A stretch of DNA of 64,000 nucleotides from Tiliqua scincoides (GCF_035046505.1 NC_089821.1:6434501-6498500); one strand, 5' to 3'. Shown: positions 42,157 to 53,575, counted from the stretch's first letter. The notes: generated by a model not told the origin, from the letters alone. Made by a program: numbers and translations.

Positions 42157-43849
42157 CAGTGCTTTTTTTGTAAAAGAAAAGGTGCAGGAACTCACAACTT
42201 GTTAATCTTTTATTTATTTATTTATTTATTTATAAACCATTTTTTATTGGAGAAATAAAATATTTTTTTATATGCTTCCCCCTAAAGATGAACTTACTTC
42301 TGAGTAGACATGCATAGGATTGGGCTGTCAATCTCCACATCCCCTTCCCCCTAACTACTTTTTCTACACATGGGGAAAAATACTGTACAGGTGCACTTGT
42401 AGCGTGTAGTATGTAGTGTGGCACTACTTCGAGGAGAGGAAGCAGTGAATGGATTCCGGAAAATGGCTTACATGAGTTCCATGTAGTAAAATTACTCTAA
42501 GCAACTGTGGGAGTAAGAACAAAAAAGGAATTCTTACACGAGAGGGGTCCTTAGGTGCACATAGAAACAGCTACGTTTGCAAACAAGCTATTAAATATGG
42601 TTTAATTCAGGTATCAGAATACTCTGTGTCTTTGGGAAGGTGCTTGGCATGCAATTGTATGTTCTCTGCTGCCCTGAGCAGCTGCTGTGCATTGCTGGAG
42701 AGGAGCTGCAAACACTGGCTGGCGGAGGGCATGCTTGTGGGGGAAGGATGAGGAGGATCTCTGGCAAGGCTGGACAGCACGTTGTACACACGTAGAATCC
42801 CTTTTCACCTGCCCTTAGCATGTGAAAATGGGTGCAGATATATATCTCTGCCAGGATTAAGAGCCCAATCCTAGGTATGTCTACTCTGAAGTAAGTCTCG
42901 TTCTAGTCAATGGAGCTTACTCCCAGGAAAGTGCCTAGGATTGCAGCCTAAGAGCCCAATCCTATGCATGTCTACTCAGAAGTCCACTTTATTGAATGGG
43001 GCTTACTGTGGATAGGATGGCAGCCTCAGGGCCCAATCCTGTGCCTGTCTACTCAGAAGTCAGTCCCATTAGAGTCAATGGGGCTTCCTCCCAGGAAGGT
43101 GTGGAGAGGACTGCAGCCTCAGAGCCAAACCCTATGGCTGTCTACTCAGAAGTCAGTCCCAGTAGAGACTGTGGGGCTTCCTCCCAGGAAAGTGTGGAGA
43201 GGACTGCAGCCTCAGAGCCCTTCCTCTGCCTGTCTACTCAGGCTGCAAGGCTATGACACTTTCCTGGGAGTAAGCCCCATTGAACACAATGGAACTTACT
43301 TCTGAGTAGACATGCATAGGCTTGGGCTCTCAGGCTGCAAGGCCATGCACCCTTTCCCAGGAGCAAGCCCCATTGAGCACAATGAGACTTACTTTTGAGT
43401 AGACATGCCTAGGCTCATGCTGCAGATTGGCACGGGGGCTGCACCAGCCAGCTTCCTTCCCCTCCTCCTCCGCCAAGCCAGTACCTGGGCATTCCGTGGG
43501 TGCCGCAGGCCTTCTCCCTGGCTGGCTGGCTGGCTGTTTGTCCTCCTCCTCGGCATCGGCGTGTGTTCCCCCGCACCCTCCACCGGCTTGGAAGCTGTGC
43601 AGGGAAGCGGAGCATGCGGGGAGGGGAGGCGGGCTAGGCTCAGGCGAGAGCTTGGGGATGGGGGCAGGAGGGGGTTGTTGTGTGGTCAGGCAGGGGCCAG
43701 GCGCCCGCCCACCCTGCACCCCCCAGCACCCACCCAGCTAATGCCTCTGTTTTTCTCCCTCCCTCCTGGAATGCCTCCGAAGGGGAGGGGCCCCTGCAAA
43801 AAGGTGCCAGAACTCCGTCCCCCCGTGTTCCATTAGAAATAAAGCCCTG
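42157..43849. mobile_element. hAT element, 1.69 kb, TSD GGCACAGC
   Basis: Left end CAGTGCTTTTTTTGTAAAAG with GGTGCAGGAACTC; right end, read inward, CAGGGCTTTATTTCTAATGG with GAGTTCTGGCACC. Perfect 8-bp TSD at 42149-42156 and 43850-43857. No transposase is recognisable. The interior is filled with the M-repeat array and a CpG-rich block (43430-43720). Confidence 0.88.
42860..43420. repeat. M-repeat array: four direct, two inverted units
   Basis: Direct units of ~78-94 bp begin at about 42862, 42951, 43029 and 43122 (CCCAATCCT ... TGTCTACTCAGAAGT ... GGATTGCAGCCT). A partial unit at 43216 (TGCCTGTCTACTCAGG) turns into two reversed units (GGGAGTAAGCCCCATTGAAC; GGAGCAAGCCCCATTGAGC) ending near 43415. 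The array is thus a large foldback. Confidence 0.85.
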
Positions 43850-44112
43850 GGCACAGCTATGTCAATGCTGGAAAGTTGGTTAGGATTGTGCACTTGGTTG
43901 TTTGCCCCCAGCTAAGCTAAGCTACTCCTCTTTCTCTCTCACCCCCTCTAATGTATAACTTTGGTGGGGGGGAATGGATTACAAAACAACAATGCACCTC
44001 AGCATTTCCACCGTGTTTAGTATTTGCAACCAACAAGCTAATGAGAGTTCCACTTAGAAAGATTTCAGGCCTCAGCTCAATTGCTAGCACAAATTATGCT
44101 ACTGCAAATAAC

Positions 44113-44113
<1 letters not shown>

Positions 44114-44147
<34 letters not shown>
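44114..44147. repeat. (AG)n microsatellite
   Basis: About 17 uninterrupted AG dinucleotides. Confidence 0.95.
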
Positions 44148-44148
<1 letters not shown>

Positions 44149-44849
44149 GCTTTGGAGATTTACATGTATTTATACACACATTCAGGACTCAATATCAATA
44201 TTTTTAAGGTGAAATGGGGCATTTGAGGACCACTAGTGCCTCTGGAAGTAAAAAAAATAATAATAGTCTTACCTGCCATAGGCTGCAATCCTATGCACAC
44301 TTACCTGGGTCAATCAGCCCAATCTTAACCTCCACCATGCTGTACTATGGAGATGTGCACTGCATGCTATGTTTGGGGGTGGGAGAAATCAGGAGGCCTC
44401 TGTGTAGAGTCCCTGATGGACTGTGGGTCTGCCCGCATCTCTGTCAGCTACACAGCCAGTGTAAGCCTGGAGGGAGCTGGGGGGCAGGCTGAAAAGTGGT
44501 GGGTAGGATCTGGTGCCCATGGCTGCCACTCCCTCTCTCCCCAACTTGCCCCGGTTATTCTCCCTCCCTGCCCACTACCCAACCTCACCAGCAGCATATC
44601 TCCTCCAGCTCTGACTGGGCATTCTGCCTCCAGTCTATGAGACTTCGTTCTGTGGTTCTTCAAGAAAGGCAGTAGATAAATACTAAAATAAATAAACTGT
44701 TACCATAACCCCAGCTTCTTCTGATTGTGTGCAAGGGGCTACAATTGGCTTCTTAGTGTCAATTCCCCCCCCCCACCCAAGGTTTTACTTACCTGCTCAT
44801 TAAAAAGTTATCCAGTCAAAATCCTCAAAGCTGAATTGGCCTCACAAAT
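44148..44849. other. Unassigned, with a repeat-like middle
   Basis: 44280-44650 starts GGCTGCAATCCTATGCACAC and CAGCCCAATCTTAACCTCCA, both repeat-like openings (M-repeat and a CCCAATC-type MITE), but I cannot define ends. C run at 44766-44774. Confidence 0.4.
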
Positions 44850-45048
44850 TTTGGGGACGTAAAACAGTTTTGCAAGGAGTCTCAGCCCAGTTTGCAAGGG
44901 GCCCCTCCCCTTTGGAACCAGGCATTGCCTCTGTTTTGCTCCCACCACCTGGAATGGCTCTGGAGGGGAGAGGAAGGCGCCTCCTGCACACCATGGTGAG
45001 GCTCCCTGCAAAACTTATTGCTTTGCCCCCCCTCTAGCTATGCCACTG
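44850..45048. mobile_element. MITE-A, left end degraded
   Basis: GGGGCCCCTCCCCTTTGG, TGCCTCTGTTTTGCTCCCAC and GGAATGGCTCTGGAGGGGAG form the centre. GCTCCCTGCAAAACTTATTG and CTAGCTATGCCACTG form the right end. Confidence 0.75.
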
Positions 45049-46314
45049 ACCTGACCGGCAGTTTGATCAGCCCTAAGAACCATGCAGCTAACTGCAAACA
45101 TATAGATGCGCCGGAAAGGCGACTTAGACACTGTGCAATGTGTTTCCATTTGCAGCAAGCTAACAGAGGGGAAATGACAAAAGAGCACTGCAGAAGCCTA
45201 CAGGCTGTTTTGATACTCCAGAGATTTTATAAGCAAGTAAATAAGTAAGGAATAAGAATATTGGCACTCAGTCTCCTACTGTAAGCATGAGGTGCCAATT
45301 CCTATTAAGAAGAAGTAATTGCTTCAAAACAAGCAAACAAAAAAAAGGAGCTGGTAATCGCTGAAACCTTCAGAAACGCTTCCTGATTCTGCTCAGAGGG
45401 TTCATTCTGCAGTTACAGCCACTGCCTTCGACAAGAAACCCTGATGATCATGTTCATCAAATCATCAATGATGTGAAATTGCTCCAATTAAAATATCGCT
45501 CCCATTCCTCCCCTAGGCAGCACTTGCCCTGCTGTTCATTTTTGCCTCTCTGCCTCTTGGCTTGCAAAGTACGGATTTTGCTAATCTTTGCCCGTGGCAT
45601 GAATAGTACCTAGACTAATCTTTCCAAGCCAGCAATATTGTATAGGCCGATGCAGCCTATGACAGAGGAACCTCTGAGATCACAAGAAAGAAATGGATTG
45701 CTGGTGAGGCCTCAACAGAAGTTCTGAATGCTTTTTCCCCCCCCCATAAGTGATTATCCTAGAGACAATATTACTTTGCACTATGACAGAGTTTTTCATC
45801 AAAGGATAGGAAAAAAAAATGCTTTGCACATTTTAATTAAACTTTGCAAAATTCCTCTTTGGTAAGTATGTAGAATTATCTCCATTTCACAGATGGGGCA
45901 AAGGTAGAGATAAAAAACAAGCAGAGTGACTTACCCAGAGGCAAGATGGCAGCCAGCAACCCAATCCACAGTGTTGCTCCTCAGAAATCCATGGTTTTGT
46001 CAGTTGTTGAGCCACTGACAGATGCCAGTCTTAGTTCGCCTGCAAGGGATAATTAACATAATAATTCATTATCAGTGCACCATAAGTGGTTTGTTTTTTT
46101 TTTGGTAAGTATTCATGAGGCTAGTTTGATATGCCAGCCATTGGGAAAACCAGCTTATATTGACTGCAGCATCTAAAGATGTTCAGGTGGATGGGAACAT
46201 TTCACTGATGGGACAAAGGGCACTTTATGAATTTAGGGCACTTCCAGATGTGCTGAACTAGATCTAACTTTACTTAGCTACAGCAGCGTGAGCAAAATAG
46301 CTAGAGCTGGGGGA
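45049..46314. other. Stretch without recognisable gene or repeat
   Basis: C run at 45736-45743 and A run near 45812. Otherwise plain sequence with no assignable element. Confidence 0.45.
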
Positions 46315-46440
46315 GAAACTGTAGCTCAGAAAACACACCTTACATGCAGAAGTCTCCGTTTCGTTCCCCAACATCTCCAAGTAGGACACAGAAAAATAAA
46401 CAGCTCTCTGAAAGCTAAATAGCTGTTCCCAGAGAGTATT
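46315..46440 (+). mobile_element. tRNA-derived SINE, diverged
   Basis: CTGTAGCTCAGAAAACACAC (A-box side), CATGCAGAAGTCTCCG and TTTCGTTCCCCAACATCTCC (B-box side) keep the tRNA order. Degraded beyond function. Confidence 0.6.
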
Positions 46441-46460
46441 AAACAACACTCAACAACGCT

Positions 46461-47179
46461 CAGTGGTAGTCAACCGTGGGTCACGACTCTGTGGGTCACG
46501 TCTGGGCCAGACATGATGCTACTGGTAGTGCCAGAATGCTTTTTAGGAGGCCCCAGAAGCCTCTTCTAAGTTGCACCAGGCCCACAACCCATTCTATTGG
46601 CCTCCATAAGCCTCGGAACGGCCCACAAAAATGTCTGAAAGTGACTTCTGGTCAAACCAGACGTTTTGTCTGCAAACTAGAAGTCATTTCTGGTTGCTTC
46701 TGTGGGTCATTCGGAGGCCCATGGAGTAGTGGCATTCTTGGTCACTGCTCTGCCCCAGGCACAGCCCCGGGGTGCTGTCCCCACTTTCAGGAGTGGATCC
46801 CCCTGCCCACTACCTTCCCTTCAGAGGCATTTGGAGGACAGGGGAAGCCATGCATGGCCGCTCCAACCATCAGAAGGCTTTCTAAGGCCTTTTGGAGGCC
46901 ATGGTCACTTCCAGTTTTTAGCCCAGAACCAGAGCCCCCAGAAGTCCTTCTGAGGGCTTGGGAAGCTGTACACAGCCTCCCTGGCCTCCAGAAGGCCTTC
47001 GACTGAAAACCAGAAGTGACAATTTTTCTGAAATTTGCACCCCTTGCCCCCCCCCTCAGGTACACCACTGCCAATAGAGTGGGTTGCAGGCCTCTGGGAC
47101 CTCTCAATAAGCATTCTGGCACTACCAGGAGTGACCCACTGTGGAGGATGGTCACGGCACTGAAAGTTTGGGACCACTG
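46461..47179. mobile_element. hAT-like foldback, 719 bp
   Basis: Left end CAGTGGTAGTCAACCGTGGG; right end, read inward, CAGTGGTCCCAAACTTTCAG. Inside, GTAGTGCCAGAATGC and CCACAACCCATTCTATTGGC pair with GCATTCTGGCACTACC and GCCAATAGAGTGGGTTGC, giving arms of at least 120 bp. Two matching 8-bp flanks were not found. The 176-codon frame at 46476-47006 lies within it and has no family signature. Confidence 0.75.
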
Positions 47180-48130
47180 ATTTAGGACATGGTTTAGGAC
47201 GTGTTCAGTTCTTTTTCAGCACATGAAGTTTATCTAGTCTTGATTAGGATGGACTGAGGATGAAGCAAAACTATCTGTAGATTTGCAATACTGTGTAACT
47301 GACCACAACATCTATGAGGAAGACCATCTGAGAGGGAGATTCATTGAAAGTAGAACATTCTTGACATATTAATAAAGGGGTGAGATATCATTTGCTTTGA
47401 AGAACAGGGTTTCAGTTTTAAGTTGAAGGACACCACCAACCTTCTTCATGCTGTGAAAATATATTAACAAATGCTCTTCCACGTCCTTTTACTTGTCAAA
47501 ATTGTTGCCACGCGCCCTTAGGGTGACAAAACCACTTAATTTCATTTTACAGACCTCAGCCCCCTGAGCGTCTACGCAATGACATTTTTTACAGACAAAA
47601 GGATATGGATGTGTGACGATGGGAATTCTCATTCTTGATTGCAAAATCAATATTGAATAAACTGTATATGTATCATGATCATCACTGAAATGTTGATGAA
47701 CCTTCCTTGGATTTCCAAGAATTGTCATTTGATAATGAATGGCCGTCCCAGTTTTCTAAAAGGTTTTCTCTCTCTCTCTCTCTCTCTCCCCCCCCCCCCA
47801 GCATATTGATTAAAATATAAGAAAAATAATCAGCTCTGCTTTTGATCTCAAGCACCAACTACCTCCCTGGCAGTATGTATGGCAAACAATGCCTCACTTT
47901 TTGACTTCATCAATAATGTCTCCCTTGCAGGCTTCTGAGGGACAACTTCTTAAGACAGCTGTTGGCAAAGGACATCATGCTGGCACTCTGGAATCTGTGC
48001 TGGCTTCCCACGGTCTTCCTTGTACAATTGGATGTGCTGGTTTTGACTCATGGCACCTTAAATAGCTTGTTGTAAAAACTGCCTCCCCTGATTCTTCTTG
48101 ATGCTTAAGATCGACTGAGAGCACCCTTTT
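47180..48130. other. Stretch without gene; (TC)n tract
   Basis: (TC)n followed by a C run at about 47766-47800. The rest is unassigned. Confidence 0.5.
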
Positions 48131-48138
48131 GCTTACCC

Positions 48139-48961
48139 CAGCATTTCTCAAACTGTGGGTTGGGACCCACCAAGTGGGTTATGAACCAATTTCAGGTGGG
48201 TCCCCATTCATTTCAGTACGTCGTTTTTAAAGAGATTTGTGCTGTATCCAGTGCAAGTTTGGGGCTGGCTGAAGTTCAGCTTGAGGCAAAGAGAAAAAAT
48301 TCCCCTTACCCCAGGGAGAGGCACAGCAGCTCGAATGGGTCTACTTGGATCTGCACCACCTGATGAAGTGGTGCAGATCCAAGCAGAACAGAGCAGCCTG
48401 GAGTTGCTCTGTGCTGCTCGGGAATGGCGCTAGGATCCAGCATAATCCTGGATCACGGCCCCGCCCCCCACTCCCTGCCTGCCCACCCATGGTCCCACAC
48501 ACTACCTGCCCTCCCTTTGCCTTGAAACACCTCTTCCCTACCTCCTGTCCATCCTACCCATGCTCTCCCCTCCCCCAGACCCCTGCATTGACCTAGCTTG
48601 GCTAGCACAAACTCATCTGCTGCCACCATTGTGGAAGCTGAATCTGGCCTCCACAGTCTGGTGCATCTCCGTGTGCCAGCGCAGCTTACTCCAAGGAAGG
48701 CGCAAATATGCTTTATGGCATGTTTGCGACACTTCCAGGCTGGCACAAGTGACTTGCGCCGCCCCAGGGCGCAGTTAGAATTGCACCCTTAATTAATTAG
48801 ATTTGATTTAGTTGTATGGGGGTGTTAAAAATTTTCCCACTTGATGATATCACTTCCAGCCATGACATCACTTCCAGGTTAATGACACCACTTCCAGTAG
48901 GTTCTGAAAGACTGTCACTCCTAAAAGTGGATCCTGGTGCTAAAATGTTTGAGAACCACTG
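48139..48961 (+). mobile_element. hAT non-autonomous element with MITE-C inside
   Basis: Left end CAGCATTTCTCAAACTGTGG; right end, read inward, CAGTGGTTCTCAAACATTTT. Flanks GCTTACCC (48131-48138) and GCTTATCC (48962-48969) form an 8-bp TSD with one change. About 48245-48790 is a MITE-C insertion (TGTATCCAGTGCAAGTTTG ... GTTAGAATTGCACCC). Confidence 0.88.
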
Positions 48962-48969
48962 GCTTATCC

Positions 48970-49904
48970 TATATGCAAGAAGGACATATAGAGCTATATT
49001 ATCAGGTCTGCAACTCATCAAAGGAGACTAAGGAGACTATATCAAATTAGATATACACATAATCAAGCAGTGTGGCTGGATGGGGGTTCGGGTTTTCTTT
49101 CCAAAGAACTGGCAATGCAGGGCATTGTGGGGGCTGATAAACAACAGTAGAAGGGAAATAATTTTCTCAAAATACAGAACTGACTTGACAGCCCAACCAA
49201 TTACATTTCTGTGCTCTGCGACAATTAGCTCCCAGGAAATATATATGGACATCTCTCAGAGATGCTCTTTTTTTTTTTTAAAGAAATTACAGCACAGAGG
49301 GCTCATAGGTGACATTAGCTGTTCTAAATTATTTCACTAATGTCCATGTCCTTGGATATTATGCCACTCAGAAATTGATCTAGTGGTGTTCACCTCTACC
49401 AAGGCCTTTCGTCAACTTTGGCCCACCCTCTACACTGGGGCAGGAGAGATAATAGCTCCAGGGGCAGGCTGGTGGTTTTATGACAGATCAAAATGACAGA
49501 AAGCCTCTGTTGGTAAATTACGCCCCAAATCAAACCCTTTGCGCCTTTTGAGGATCAATTCAACGTTACTGCCATGGTTCCCATTGCACAACTTGCTGAT
49601 ATCAGTGATGCATGAATGTGAAGGAATGTCAGATTTTCTCTCCCTTGTATTCAGCCGCAAGCCAAATTAGCCTGCCCCGTCACACATCCAAAGAGGCAGC
49701 ATGGTGAGATCTTTAGGTTGAGCCTTCAGAAGAAATGCTAGGAATAAACTTAAACAATTAAGGGCCAGGATTGTGTAGCTGTTCAGCAGTTGGATTTAGA
49801 CCTGGCATTAACATAGCTAGGTGAGCAGGTCCCCAAGGCCAGGGGAAGCAATAACACTCTCCACATCATTGTGTCATGCGCTGACACCCTCCTCCTCCAT
49901 GCAT
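48970..49904. other. Stretch without recognisable gene or repeat
   Basis: T run at about 49268-49279. Nothing else recognised. Confidence 0.45.
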
Positions 49905-50470
49905 GTTCCCTCCTGATCTGTCACAGACAGCTCAGAACCCATCAGCTCATATGTGAAGTTTGGATTTTTTGCCCAAATGTGCATTCCTTTACACTTACTT
50001 ACATTGAAATGCATCTGCCATTTTGCTGCCCAGTCTCCCAGTCTGGAGAGATCCTTCTGGAGCTCTTCGCATAGCCCTTTAAGAGCCTTTTAAGAGGGGA
50101 TTAGACAAATTTCTAGAGGAAAAGTTCATTACGGGTTACAAGTCATAGTAGGTATGTGCAAGCTCTTGGTTTTAGAGGCAGGCTGCCTCTGGTTGCCAGA
50201 TGCAGGGGAGGGCACCAGGACGCAGGTTGTGTCTTTTGTCTTGTGTGTTCCCTGAAGCATTTGGTGGGCCACTGTGAGATACAGTAAGCTGGACTAGATG
50301 GGTCTTTGGCCTGATCCAGTGGGGCTCTTCTTATGTTCTTTTGTTCTTCTTGTCTTCACCACTCAGAAAAGTTTATTGTTGTCCGCAAACTTGGCCACCT
50401 CACTACTCAACCCTGTCTCCAGCTCATTTATGAAAAGGTTGAAATGCGCCAGTCCCAGGACAGGTTCTGA
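49905..50470 (-). mobile_element. CR1 ORF2 fragment, split by another CR1
   Basis: Minus-strand CR1 matching 8700-8990 of the large copy: TCTGTCACAGACAGCTCAGA ... GGAGAGATCCTTCTGGAGCT up to about 50068. It resumes at 50348 with TCTTCACCACTCAGAAAAG ... CCAGTCCCAGGACAGGTTC. A plus-strand CR1 end sits between. Confidence 0.88.
50069..50347 (+). mobile_element. CR1 3' end inserted in older CR1
   Basis: Starts at the AFKRGLDKF-type coding end (TTTTAAGAGGGGATTAGACA), passes through the 3' UTR and ends GTTCTTTTGTTCTT. It splits a minus-strand CR1, so it is the younger of the two. Confidence 0.88.
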
Positions 50471-50634
50471 ATTGTGTATCTTCATTTTCAAAGACCATAC
50501 TGAACAAGTCTGAATCAATGGCATGAACAAGTGCAACTTGATCCAAGTGACACCCCTGATCCAAGTGAACACAACCATTCCAGTAATATATCAGGGTAAC
50601 TGCACAACAGCTTCCAAAGGGAAACAGCTTTAGG

Positions 50635-50960
50635 CACATCTAGTCCAGCTTCCTGTATCTCACAGTGGCCCACCAAATGCCTCAGGGAGCATACAAGACA
50701 ACAAGAGACCTGCATCCCAGTGCCATCCCTGGTATCTGGCATTCCAAGGTAACCCACTTCTAAAATCAGGAGGTTGCACATACACATCATGGCTTATAAA
50801 TCATGATGAACTTTTCCTCCAGAAATTTGTCCAATCTCCTTTCAAAGGCACCTAGGCCAGATGCAATCACCATATCCTGTGTTAAGGAGTTCCACGGACT
50901 AACTACATGCTGAGAAATATTTTCTTTTGCCTGTCCTAACTCTCCCAACACTCAATTTAG
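50635..50960 (-). mobile_element. CR1 3' end, minus
   Basis: CATCTAGTCCAGCTTCCTG through ATGAACTTTTCCTCCAGAAA to CCCAACACTCAATTTA: 3' UTR and ORF2 C-terminus. The terminal octamers are missing. Confidence 0.88.
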
Positions 50961-51894
50961 CATCTACACAGCTTTGATTTGGGGGGCAATCATAATGGAA
51001 GATGTTCACCCACTGCATAAGCTAAGTATGATTTGGGCCTGGGGGGGGGGGAACCTTCTGGAATGTGGCCAGAAAGCTAAGAAAAAGTCATGCACTTCTG
51101 GTTCAGTGCTGGGAGCACAAGTGTAGCCTGTCCACTCACAACACTACCCTCCCCTGGTGTTGAAGTTGCTGACAAGGTAGGAATCCCAGCCGGTTTCTTC
51201 TTGTTTCTTTCTGCAGCAGAGAGTTGGAAAACCATGACCAATCATGTCTGTCGTGTCTTCCAGGCCATCCATCAGTGGCTCCTCACAGCACTGTAAATCC
51301 TGCGCGCTGAAAAATGCTATGCTTTAATAGTAAATCACCTACTGTAGACACTAGAGGGAGGGAGAAGGAGAGAGCAAAGCCCTTGAGAATACGAGATAGT
51401 GCCAGACTCTTCCATTCAGTTTGATGGCACAATCCTATGAGAATTCTAGGATACATCTCTGCCTTAATGGAACTTGAATGCAATTAAATCAAGAGCTTCT
51501 TCACCTAGCATCCTTCATAACTTATGTGGAAAATAAATGGGAGCATATATTGGGATATAATATTTGGGTACCCTTACTTGGAAAAAAAGGATCAGGGAAC
51601 TTAAGTGATGACTGACAGCCAAGTGAAAATATTATTTCAGGAATATTCTTTTTCCTTGGGTATTTTGTTTGCGGTTTTCTATGTTTTGTTAATGGAGATC
51701 CATGGTGTTACATTTTTTAAATAATTTCACCTGTTACCATTGTTCAATAAAAAGTCTGTAGAGGTAAAAACTTGTTTTTAAAAAACAACTGAGTTGGTGG
51801 AAGTAGCAGTAGTAGTAGTAGTATTTGTTGTTGTTTAACTGGGCAAGGGGAGGGCAGAGTGGGGGAGGGACTGGCCCGTAGGGCGGTAGGAATG
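50961..51894. other. Stretch without gene; trinucleotide tract
   Basis: G run at 51041-51050 and a (GTA)n tract at about 51806-51823. The rest is unassigned. Confidence 0.45.
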
Positions 51895-52410
51895 GCAGTG
51901 GTGGACCTGCCATTCAGTGAAAGGGGCAAATGCCCTGGGCTAGGGCCTAGGAGAGGGGGGCAAAGGGGGTAATTTGTACCCGGGCCCAGGGTCAGAAAGG
52001 GGGCCCAGGAGCCAAAGGAGGGGGCCCAGAAATTTCCTGGGATCTTACATTTTCCAATCACACTGCCCACATGGGATCCACATGGCACATGGCAGCAACT
52101 ACTGCCCGAAGCCACACGCACCAGGCCCAGAAATGCATTACATTCCTTAACAGTGTCACATCTGGGAGGAAGCTGGCCTGCTCCAGGAGCTCTTTGGCTT
52201 GTGCATCTGCTTATAATGGATGGGAGTTCAGAGACATAGCTGTGGGGCTACAGCTGCTGCAGAAGTGGTGCCCATCCCCATTGCCCCCCCATTCTGTTTC
52301 ACCCCTCCCTCTTTAGGAAGGGGCCCCAAAGAAACTTTGTACCCCCTGATAGAATTCCTCTTGGAGGCCCTGCCCTGGGCTCTGAGCCTCGTACATCTCT
52401 AGGACCATGC
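51895..52410 (+). mobile_element. hAT-like repeat (CAGTGGTGGACCTGCC)
   Basis: Starts CAGTGGTGGACCTGCCATTC with GGGCAAATGCCCTGGGC. The interior GGGGCCCCAAAGAAACTTTG and TACCCCCTGATAGAATTCC recurs inverted at 27795-27845. The right end is not sharply defined and no TSD was found. Confidence 0.55.
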
Positions 52411-52514
52411 AGAAGCCTCACTGAGGCTCCCGGCGTGATTGGAAACTATGTTTAAGAGTCCAGGGAAAATACAGTAGGCTTCCCAGGTGAATCCTGGAGT
52501 TGTTATTCTTATCC

Positions 52515-52883
52515 TTATTCTTGACATCTGCAAGAGGGACCTGCAAGATCTGTAAGAGGGATCTGCAAGAGGGATCTGAAGGCCTTAAGAGTGGACCTCA
52601 ACAGGTGGGAAACCCTGGCCTCTGAGCAGCCCGCTTGGAGGCAGGCTGTGCAGCATGGCCTTTCCCAGTTTGAAGGGACACTTGGCCAACAGACTGAGGC
52701 AAAGAGGCAAAGAAGGAAGGCCCGTAGCCAGGGAGACAGGCCAGGGACAGACTGCACTTGCTCCCGGTGTGGAAGGGATTGTCACTCCCGAATCGGCCTT
52801 TTCAGCCACACTAGACGCTGTTCCAGAACCACCATCCAGAGCGCGATACCAGAGTCTTCCGAGACTGAAGGTTGCCAGCAACA
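52515..52883 (+). mobile_element. RL 3' fragment, TSD TATTCTTATCC
   Basis: 5'-truncated RL of 369 bp, from GACATCTGCAAGAGGGA to GGTTGCCAGCAAC. It is flanked by TATTCTTATCC at 52504-52514 and 52884-52894. CTGCAAGAGGGA is repeated near the 5' junction. It contains the Cys-motif coding end (52591-52850) with the in-frame MDLNRWETLASEQPAWRQAV. Confidence 0.93.
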
Positions 52884-52995
52884 TATTCTTATCCATGAAA
52901 TCCCTGCTTATGCAGATATCAGTGGAGGGAACACATCAGTTCTTGCAAAGGGATGTGTGTGCTTGATGCTCAGCTCTCCCAAAATGAAATGGGCA

Positions 52996-53575
52996 GCGCA
53001 ATCTTAACTTGTGCTGGAACAGGCCAGCCAGTGGGCCTACACTGTATCCAGTGCAAGCTTCAGGCTACAAGTGGCTTGCCTGAGCAAAGGTGAAAAAAAT
53101 TCCCCTTGCCCCAGGGAGAGCTGCAGTGGCCCCAGTGGGTCTACTCAGATCTGTGCCACTTGGAGAGGTAGCGCAGATCCGAGCAGCCTGGAGCCACCCC
53201 ACACCACCCAGGAATGGGCCTAGGATCCGGCATAACTGCCAGATCCTGGCCTTGTCTCCCGATTCCTGCCTACCCACCCATGGGCCCACCCAGGCTTGCC
53301 TGTCCAATGCAAGTTAGGATTGCACAGCCCATTTCAGCTGCCCACTCTCTCCCCACCCAGAAACACCTCCTCCCTCCTCCTCCCCACGCCTTCCTGACCT
53401 ACCCATCCTCGTCAGCGCGGAGGCTGGATCTGGCTTCCATGGCCCAGCGCACATCCCTGCACCAGCCCAGCCGACACATGAGGAGGTGCAAATATGCTAG
53501 ACCGTACATTTGTGACCCTCCCAGGCTGGCCCAAGGGTCTTGTGCTGGCTGAGGATTCCTTCAGAATTGCGCTCT
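52996..53575. mobile_element. MITE-C, near full length
   Basis: Left GCGCAATCTTAACTTGTGC and GGAACAGGCCAGCCAGTGG; foldback centre GATCTGTGCCACTTGGAGAG with GCGCAGATCCGAGCAGCC; right end CAGAATTGCGCTC near 53575. At 53295-53335 it holds a piece resembling an inverted copy of its own left end and flank. Confidence 0.7.

Larger units (their letters stand above)
42014..43893. mobile_element. MITE-B inside MITE-A, itself split
   Basis: Left end GGGCGCAATCCTAACCAACT (42014), right end GAAAGTTGGTTAGGATTGTG (43871-43890). Flanks TTA and TTG give a 3-bp TSD with one change. A hAT element occupies 42157-43849. Confidence 0.8.
41827..43930. mobile_element. MITE-A (outer shell of a four-layer nest)
   Basis: Left end CAGTGTAGCTGTACAGGGTG, then GCAAAGCACTAAGTTTTGC. 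The right part resumes after the inner elements as TTTGCCCCCAGCTAAGCTAA and ends near GCTACTCCTC. Flanks TTTCTCAG (41819-41826) and TTTCTCTC (43931-43938) agree at 6 of 8. Confidence 0.7.

Noticed and set aside
43405-43836. GC-rich 143-codon ORF resembling a secreted protein (hydrophobic stretch)
   Set aside because: It lies inside the hAT element, several overlapping frames are open because of base composition, and no domain is recognisable.
46476-47006. 176-codon ORF
   Set aside because: It spans the arms of a foldback transposon; the translation has no known motif.
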